Shown in pieces: positions 13,843 through 19,408 of a DNA stretch of 19,408 nucleotides. Position numbers and translations under genes: made by a program. The DNA is from an uncultured Oscillospiraceae bacterium (GTDB lineage Bacteria > Bacillota > Clostridia > Oscillospirales > Oscillospiraceae), in contig CAAEKQ010000133.1 of assembly GCA_900756575.1 (NCBI GenBank), forward strand, positions 1 to 19,408. The letters are read 5' to 3'. The notes below the pieces were generated by a model. It worked only from the letters and a program-made list of their open reading frames with translations. It did not search any database and had not been told where the DNA came from. Position 1 is the stretch's first letter. Each line of letters begins with the position of its first letter.

Positions 13843-15536
13843 TTAGGGCAGGCGGCCATAGCAGTAAAAATGGGCCTGCCAGTAGCTTGTGTTGATGTTG
13901 GCATAGGAGATGGGGTTCCCGCAGTGGATCATCATCCCATTTCCAACGTAAATGCCCACATGGGATGCCCCATAGGTGTCATAGGTGCCCTGAAAGAAGA
14001 TGATGTCTCCCGGCTTTGCGGCGCTGGCCGGGATAATGGAAAGCTGCTTCCGAAGCGTTTCCGCATCCAACCTGCCATAGTTCCAGCCGTTGCCGCAGTG
14101 GTTGATGACCCAGCACACAAAGCCGGAGCAGTCAAAGGACGTGGACGGGCTGCTGCCGCCCCAGACATAGGGATACCCCAAGTATTTCTCCGCCTCGTGG
14201 ATCATATTGGCGAACCGCTCATCGGTCAGCGCCTCGCCGGGAATGTCGTAGTCCAGATAGTCCTCATTGGCGTAAATGTCATCCTCAAACAGGTAGGGCT
14301 TGTTGCCCTTGGTCTCGATCAGCAGGCGGTAGCGCTGAATCTGACTTTCGGTGAATCCAGCGTAGTTCAGCGCCGCCGCAATTCCGCGGTTTCGCAAGGT
14401 CACGGTGAGAATGTGATATTCATATTCCTCTTCCCGGGTGGTTTCCTCGCCGGTCTCCGGGTCCGTCTCCGTGACCGTCCGGGTGCGCATTTCCACGGAC
14501 TCCACGGTGGAAAGCTCATACTGGGCAGAGAACACCTGCTGGAGGGCATCCTGCACCTGATCCCGATGGAAGTCCTCAAAGCGCACCGTCAGATAGGAAA
14601 TCAGCTCATAGGGATTGTGATTGATCTCCGCCAGATTGTAGACGTATTCATCATAGTCCGGGTACTCGGTTTCGATATTGTTGATCCGTGCTTGCAGCTC
14701 CTGCTCCAGTGCATGATAATCCTCGTTGGCACCGAGAATGTCCTCATCCGCCGCAGTGAAGGAGGATGCAAGGATTGCGTGAGTTCCGCCGCTGCCCATG
14801 GCTCCGCAGGAGGAAAACGCCCCGGAAATGGTAGCGGCACCCCACCAATCAGCAGGACGATCAAGAGCACATGGGAATGCTCTGCCGCATAGCTGCCGAT
14901 CCGTGAGACCACAGACTTCGTTTTCTTTGCGGCCTCCTTGGCATATTCCGCAGTCTTGCCGGTATCGTATACCCTGTGTCCGACCTGCTTTGCTGCTGCA
15001 TACTCCTTCTGAATGTTCCGCTTCTGCCGCCAGCGGGAGATGGGATTGGAGCCGGACTGGGCGGCTTCTGCCTTTCGCGCTTCGTAGATGGCGCTGACAT
15101 TGGCCTTGTCCGCGGCCCGTTCCAGCTTTGCCGCCTTGTCATATTTGCGGAGCTTTTGACTGTAGGCATGATGACTGACAACTTCCACAGCGGTTTCGGC
15201 TGCTTCCGTGGAGGCGTTTGCTGACTGAACGCCCACGTTATCCTCCTGATGTTCAGATGCTTGCCGATGCACCATGCGGCTGACAGCAGAACGGGCGGTT
15301 TCCAATGGAGCACGGACAGAATTTGTAGGATTCTTAATCTCCCCAGCCTGCACCAGCTTTCCCTCTCGGGCTGCATTGGCGGCGGTCTCCCGGGTCAGCT
15401 TCCGGGATGCCTTCAGCTTCGCCTTGGCCTTGTCTGCACGGTCAGCGGCCCGGTCTGCCTTCTCTGCGGCCTTCCTGACCGTGCGCTGCTTCAGCTCGTC
15501 CTCCGAGAAACGCAGCCGGGTGGAATAGCGCCTCAT
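13843..15536 (-). pseudogene. CD1108-type NlpC/P60 wall hydrolase, split by a 1-nt frameshift
   Basis: Two frames make one gene. The 5' frame starts at ATG 15536 (AGGAGG 5 nt upstream, right after the VirB4 stop) and stays aligned to about 14843; read on, it would stop at 14601. The 3' frame is open from upstream of its ATG at 14799 to the stop at 13843. The span is 1694 nt; one extra base gives 565 codons. The switch point is a CCCC run at 14840-14843. Restored, the protein has an Ala/Lys-rich cytoplasmic part, a membrane helix near residue 220-240 and a C-terminal NlpC/P60 peptidase (FDCSGF with Cys470, SHVGIYVGNG with His526). Such enzymes cut peptidoglycan to let the transfer channel through. 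As written the catalytic domain is detached from its membrane anchor. It is either a true mutation or a sequencing error in the homopolymer. Confidence 0.8.
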
Positions 15537-17981
15537 TTACGCCTCCTGGGCCGGGGCCACCTCGCTGAGCTTGGTGGTCATGATTTGATACAGCTCCATG
15601 TCCCTGGGGAAGTGGTCCACAAAGGGCAGGATCACATTCCCGTAGAACAGCAGTCCTTCGCCCTCACCGGAGTGGGTCACATAGGAGAGCTGATGGGGCG
15701 AAATATTCAGCTGTGCCGCAAGAATTTGACGGTCCCCGGCGGCCTGGTTCAGCATATAGATGAAGTCCGAGTTCTCGAAAATGTTCTCCACCTCACGGCT
15801 GGAAAGCAGGTCCTTGACGTTCTGGGTGATGCCGGTGGGAATCCCACCGTACTTCCGGAAGCGCTTCCAAATCTCCACGGAATAGGCCGCCGTCTGCTCC
15901 TCCTTCAGCAGCAGGTGGAATTCGTCCATATAGTACCGGGTGGACTTGCCGGAGGTGCGGTTTGCCGTGACCCGGCCCCAGACCTGATCCTGCACAACGA
16001 GCATTCCCAGCTTTTTGAGCTGCTTGCCCAAGTCCTTAATGTCGTAGCAGACCAGTCGATTTTCAATGTCCACATTGGTGCGGTGGTTAAAGAGATTCAA
16101 GCTGCCCTTGACGTAGATCTCCAGAGCAGTCGCCACATGATGGGCCTCCTTTTCCTCCTGGGCCAGCAGGGCGTGGTAGAGATCCTCCAGAATGGGCATA
16201 TTCTCCGGGGTGGGATGTTCAAAATAGCGCTGATAAATCTGGTGGACACAGCGGTCAATGACCGTTTTCTCAATGGCCTGCAGGCCCTCCTTGCCGCCGA
16301 CGATCAGCTCGCACAGGGAGAGAATGAAGTCAGATTTCAGCGCCACCGGATTGTCCTCCTCGCTGTAACAGTCGTTGATGTCCATGGGATTGATATACTG
16401 CGTGCTGTTGGGTGAGATTTTGATGACCTGTCCGCCCAGACGCATGACTAGCGGCGAATATTCGCTTTCGGGATCTGCGACAATAATATCATCATCCGTG
16501 ACCAGAAACGCATTGGCAATCTCCCGCTTGGCGGAGAAGGATTTGCCGGAGCCGGGGGTGCCGAGAATCAGGCCGTTGGGGTTCTTGAGCTTCTTCCTGT
16601 CCACCATGATCAGATTGTTAGACAGGGCGTTGAGCCCGTAGTACAGGGATTCCTTGCCCTCCTGAAACAGCTCCTGTGTGGTAAAGGGAATGAAGATTGC
16701 CGTGCTGGAGGTGGTCATGTTCCGCTGGATCTCAATGAGATTGCTGGCCAGAGGCAGACAGCTCATGAGGCCGTCCTCCTGCTGGTAGTCCAGGCGTTTG
16801 AGGGCGCAGTTGTGCTTCTGGGCGATGGAGACTGCCTGAAAGACGTTGTTCTCCAGCTCCTGCGCATCCTTCCCGGTGTTCATCACCAGAAAGGTCAGCA
16901 GGAACATGCGCTCGTTCTGGCTTTGCAGCTCCTTGAGCAGGGCCTTTGCATCGTTTCCATAGGTGGCAAGATCAGAGGGAATGATGTCCATGTCATACCC
17001 GGCCCGAACGGCCTTTTTCTGCTCCTCAATTTTGCTGCGGTCCAGCTCTGTGATGGTATGTTTAATCATCTTGATGGCCTCGGTCTGATCCACGGACTGA
17101 ATGTGCATGGAGATCACCTGGGTGGAGTCCATGTCCAGAAACTCCTTGAGCACCTGGTCGCTGAGATCGGAGGCCGTGATGAATAGAAAGCTCATGGCAC
17201 CGTGGAGCGCCCCCATCTGGAAGCTCCGTGCTCCGGGGAAGGCGAAGGAGGAGGGAGCGATGAAGTCCTTGACACCCAGCCCCATGGCGGGCAGCCAGTC
17301 CCATTCAAACTGGAACCGTTCCCGATCTCCCATATGGAACAGGTCGTGCATCAGGTGCAGTCGCTCCTTGCCGCCCAGAGGCTTAGCTGCCACGCCCAGC
17401 TTGTGGAGGTTGTTGAGAATATCCGTCTGAATGTGCTCCAGCCGGGGCTTGGCGGATTTCAGATTCTCTGCCTCAATGCCAAAGGTCAGATATTTGGTCT
17501 TGGTGAGGCCGTTGTTGCCCTGGGCCAGCTGGCTTCGGAGCATGGCGGAATACTCCGCCCGAACATCGTTGAAGCCGTCGTTCCGGGGCGGAATGCGGAT
17601 GCTCCGGGCAAAGGCGTCGGGATCGGTGGAGCTGTTCATAAAGGAAAACTGAAAGTGGATGCTGGCATCGAAGAAATTCAGGAAGGAGCACCACTCATCG
17701 AAAATCGCGGTCTGATCCTCCTGCTGGGCCAGCTGGTAGTTCACATCCCAGAACTGAATGGTCTTGCTGTAATACCGGGGCGAGACCCGGCAAATGCCAT
17801 CCGGAAACATCCGCTCAAAAGGGATGGACTGCTGGGCCGTCCGGGGAATGCCGTCATCTCGTCTGGCGCGCTCCAGAACGGCGCGTACCTCTCTTTTCTG
17901 CTGCCTTGTGGGATCGGGCGGAAGCGGAACCTCTCGCTTTCGGGTGCGGCTTGTGGGTTTTCGCTGCTTTCGTTTGAACAA
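15537..17981 (-). CDS. VirB4-type conjugation ATPase
   Basis: This 814-residue protein is the energy-providing ATPase of the type IV secretion channel. The start is TTG at 17981 with GGAGGT 8 nt upstream; no other start codon suits the frame before Met58. The N-terminal half carries the VirB4-typical QQSIPFERMFPDGICRV and YSKTIQFWDVNYQL segments. The C-terminal half has Walker A GTPGSGKS (474-481), DPESEY, Walker B YYMDEFHLLL (Asp686, Glu687) and the arginine-containing region after GITQNVKDLL. The length is normal for the Gram-positive ICE type. It overlaps the PrgI gene by 128 nt and is followed directly by the wall hydrolase gene. Confidence 0.95.
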   Translation of the reverse strand: MFKRKQRKPTSRTRKREVPLPPDPTRQQKREVRAVLERARRDDGIPRTAQQSIPFERMFPDGICRVSPRYYSKTIQFWDVNYQLAQQEDQTAIFDEWCSFLNFFDASIHFQFSFMNSSTDPDAFARSIRIPPRNDGFNDVRAEYSAMLRSQLAQGNNGLTKTKYLTFGIEAENLKSAKPRLEHIQTDILNNLHKLGVAAKPLGGKERLHLMHDLFHMGDRERFQFEWDWLPAMGLGVKDFIAPSSFAFPGARSFQMGALHGAMSFLFITASDLSDQVLKEFLDMDSTQVISMHIQSVDQTEAIKMIKHTITELDRSKIEEQKKAVRAGYDMDIIPSDLATYGNDAKALLKELQSQNERMFLLTFLVMNTGKDAQELENNVFQAVSIAQKHNCALKRLDYQQEDGLMSCLPLASNLIEIQRNMTTSSTAIFIPFTTQELFQEGKESLYYGLNALSNNLIMVDRKKLKNPNGLILGTPGSGKSFSAKREIANAFLVTDDDIIVADPESEYSPLVMRLGGQVIKISPNSTQYINPMDINDCYSEEDNPVALKSDFILSLCELIVGGKEGLQAIEKTVIDRCVHQIYQRYFEHPTPENMPILEDLYHALLAQEEKEAHHVATALEIYVKGSLNLFNHRTNVDIENRLVCYDIKDLGKQLKKLGMLVVQDQVWGRVTANRTSGKSTRYYMDEFHLLLKEEQTAAYSVEIWKRFRKYGGIPTGITQNVKDLLSSREVENIFENSDFIYMLNQAAGDRQILAAQLNISPHQLSYVTHSGEGEGLLFYGNVILPFVDHFPRDMELYQIMTTKLSEVAPAQEA

Positions 17982-18336
17982 TGCGGTTTACCTCCATTTC
18001 TGCCTGACGCTGGCGCATCAGGGCGGCGTAATAGTTGTCTGTTTTATAGGGCCGGAATGTGGGCCGAATGAATTTGGTTTCGATGAAATGCTTTGCAATC
18101 ACTTCCAGAGGCTGTCCATTTCGCTCATACATGGCGAGGAAAAACAGCGGCATCATGACCACCATCATCACAATGGTAGCGGCGCTGACACCAATGGGCT
18201 TCCGCAGTAGAAAGAATGTGGGGACACCCAACAGTGCCGCACTGCCAAAGCAGATCAGCTGCCGCTTTGTCAGGTTGAACAGGAGCTTGCTTTTGACCTT
18301 GGACAGGTCTCTGGGGACGGATATATAAGCTGCCAT
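17854..18336 (-). CDS. PrgI family membrane protein (160 aa)
   Basis: The ATG at 18336 follows GGAGG by 7 nt. The N-terminus has the family start YISVPRDLSKVKSKLLFNLTKRQL. Two adjacent membrane helices (about residues 28-46 and 48-68) follow, then the typical HFIETKFIRPTFRPYKTDNYY. PrgI-type proteins are VirB3-like partners of VirB4 in Gram-positive conjugation systems. The last 42 residues are a basic, low-complexity tail (THKPHPKARGSASARSHK) that exists only because the frame continues 128 nt into the VirB4 gene; many relatives are shorter. The ribosome site of this gene overlaps the stop of the TrbL-like gene. Confidence 0.9.
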   Translation of the reverse strand: MAAYISVPRDLSKVKSKLLFNLTKRQLICFGSAALLGVPTFFLLRKPIGVSAATIVMMVVMMPLFFLAMYERNGQPLEVIAKHFIETKFIRPTFRPYKTDNYYAALMRQRQAEMEVNRIVQTKAAKTHKPHPKARGSASARSHKAAEKRGTRRSGARQTR

Positions 18337-18347
18337 AAAAACACCTC

Positions 18348-19214
18348 CTAGTGGGCGCTGAATACCGCTTTGGCGATGGAGCTGGTCTTGAACAGGGTGA
18401 AGCAGAGCAGCACCGTGTAGCCCAGCACCATCCAGACGGAAGCAATGGGATCGTCACCGACAGAAACGCTCTGCACCAATACCGCATAGATCCCGACGCA
18501 GATCATAATAAGAAAGCCCTGGAATCCCAGGGCAAACAGCGAACGCAGATAGCTCTGACCGATTTGACTCTGCTCCCGGTTTCCAAAGGTGGAGAACGGA
18601 ATGGGGGCCAGACTGGTGAGCATATAGATCTCCACCATGCGCCCATAGACGATTACGAAGATCACGATGGACAGGGCGCGGATGGTGAGCTGCACGATCA
18701 GCGTTTGGAACAGCAGGCCAACCAATGGGCCAAGATCCATTTCTGAGATGGTGGTTTCCAGATCCTCCAGCAGGGCCGGGTCCACGGCGGTGCTGTCTCC
18801 GATGATGCCGCCGCTGGCGTTTACAACATGCTGGGCCACATCAAAGACAGCCATGACGATGTTAAAGGTGTTGGTGATGAGCATCACAGCCACGAAGGTC
18901 TTGAACACCCATTTGAAGAAGCTCCAGGTCTCAAAGCTGGAGAGATTGTTGTGGTCGATGACCATCTGGATCAGCTCATAGCAGGCGATAAAGGTCAGAA
19001 AAATGCCCGCAATGGGCAGAATCACCGTCTCTGAGATGCTCTGGATCATTGTAAAAACCCCCGGCGAGAAATTCGCCGGGGTCGTGCCCACCTCCGTGGC
19101 AATGGAGCCAACCTGTTCATTTACGGTGTCGAACAGCCCGGACAGGTTGTTCATGATTGCGGATACAAGCATTTCTTTGAGCCAGTCGGTGATTTGCTCA
19201 AAGAGTTCGTCCAT
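18348..19214 (-). CDS. TrbL/VirB6-like polytopic membrane protein (288 aa)
   Basis: The ATG at 19214 has GGAGGG 7 nt upstream. The protein has a soluble N-terminus and about six membrane segments, roughly at residues 60-80, 102-125, 165-190, 190-205, 225-250 and 262-280. The conserved stretch YMLTSLAPIPFSTFGNRE lies between the fourth and fifth. This is the CD1107/TrbL-like pattern in clostridial ICEs, equivalent to VirB6, which forms the inner-membrane channel. It lies between Maff2 and PrgI as in Tn1549-like elements. Its TAG stop is part of the sequence around the PrgI ribosome site (TAGGAGG), giving tight coupling. Confidence 0.85.
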   Translation of the reverse strand: MDELFEQITDWLKEMLVSAIMNNLSGLFDTVNEQVGSIATEVGTTPANFSPGVFTMIQSISETVILPIAGIFLTFIACYELIQMVIDHNNLSSFETWSFFKWVFKTFVAVMLITNTFNIVMAVFDVAQHVVNASGGIIGDSTAVDPALLEDLETTISEMDLGPLVGLLFQTLIVQLTIRALSIVIFVIVYGRMVEIYMLTSLAPIPFSTFGNREQSQIGQSYLRSLFALGFQGFLIMICVGIYAVLVQSVSVGDDPIASVWMVLGYTVLLCFTLFKTSSIAKAVFSAH

Positions 19215-19228
19215 ACACTAGCCCTCCA

Positions 19229-19315
19229 TTACCCGAACAGTCCGGACAGCAGCGGCACCAGCGTAGTTCCGATCAGGGCGACACCGCCGCCTGCGACGAG
19301 CTGTTTTATTCCCAA
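19229..19315 (-). pseudogene. Maff2-family small membrane protein, C-terminal fragment
   Basis: The last 28 codons match the C-terminus of the Maff2 family: GIKQLVAGGGVALIGTTLVPLLSGLFG. Upstream of GIKQ the similarity ends at once and an in-frame TAA appears at 19318-19316, so the N-terminal half is not present in this window. Maff2 proteins are about 70-residue, VirB2-like membrane proteins placed just before the TrbL-like gene. The gene has been cut by an insertion or rearrangement, or the sequence is joined wrongly here. Confidence 0.75.
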
Positions 19316-19408
19316 TTAGGTGTAAAACTCTGCTCGATGGCGGGCGGCGGCGTACAAAAAATCTATATGGTGTTTTTAAGAGAACCGTCCCGGCGGGACA
19401 GGTCAGGC
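19316..19408. other. Unassigned sequence that interrupts maff2
   Basis: These 93 nt do not continue maff2 and hold no gene I can recognise. They contain a GC-rich stretch (ATGGCGGGCGGCGGCG), an A-run with TCTATATGG, and a small palindrome, GTCCCG-G-CGGGAC, near the window end. It may be the end of an insertion sequence or group II intron; the minus-strand GGACGGTTC recalls the 3' side of an intron domain V, but the matching 5' side is outside the window. Confidence 0.4.

Noticed and set aside
14836..14850. Programmed -1 ribosomal frameshift in the wall hydrolase gene
   Set aside because: The codons GGT GGG GTG do not form an X-XXY-YYZ slippery heptamer, and no clear downstream stem was found; a lost base in the homopolymer is simpler.
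19316..19408. Firm assignment to a group II intron, IS66 or IS256 element
   Set aside because: Only one edge is visible. The weak likenesses (GGACGGTTC, GTGTAAAACT) are too short to name a family.

Overview
The window is the interior of an integrative and conjugative element (ICE) of the Tn1549/CTn type carried by Clostridia, most likely a gut Oscillospiraceae or Lachnospiraceae relative. The basis is the gene set and order: Maff2, a TrbL/VirB6-like membrane protein, PrgI, VirB4, an NlpC/P60 wall hydrolase, DUF4315, DUF4366, Cys-rich VLP, YodL, TTRAP, a giant methylase/helicase, MobC and a MOBP-type relaxase. The DNA is fairly GC-rich and tightly packed, with strong GGAGG-type ribosome sites. 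The exception is an AT-rich control region near the left end.

Layout, read along the minus strand from right to left. 19408-19316 is a foreign or unexplained end sequence that cuts off the maff2 gene. 19315-12830 is the conjugation-machine operon: Maff2 C-terminus, TrbL-like channel, PrgI, VirB4 ATPase, NlpC/P60 hydrolase broken by a 1-nt frameshift, DUF4315, DUF4366. 12829-11561 is a self-contained cassette with a HipA-like kinase, its own promoter and a strong intrinsic terminator. 11542-2434 is the DNA-processing operon: a possible leader peptide, Cys-rich VLP, YodL, TTRAP, the 2474-residue methylase/helicase with a tnpV gene nested in another frame, then MobC. 2420-582 holds a promoter, a small membrane protein, an intrinsic-terminator-like hairpin, and the relaxase. 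555-1 is a divergent control region: a ribbon-helix-helix regulator on the plus strand facing a SLOG-family gene on the minus strand that runs off the window.

How the parts fit. MobC and the relaxase would nick and carry one DNA strand at oriT. VirB4, PrgI and the TrbL-like protein form the transfer channel, and the hydrolase opens the cell wall. The giant helicase/methylase, with its ArdC-like front part, probably protects or remodels incoming DNA. The most interesting observations are the tnpV reading frame overprinted on the helicase linker with its own strong ribosome site, the terminator hairpin fused to the relaxase ribosome site, the autonomous orphan kinase cassette, the operator-like direct repeat between the divergent regulators, and the interrupted maff2 gene.
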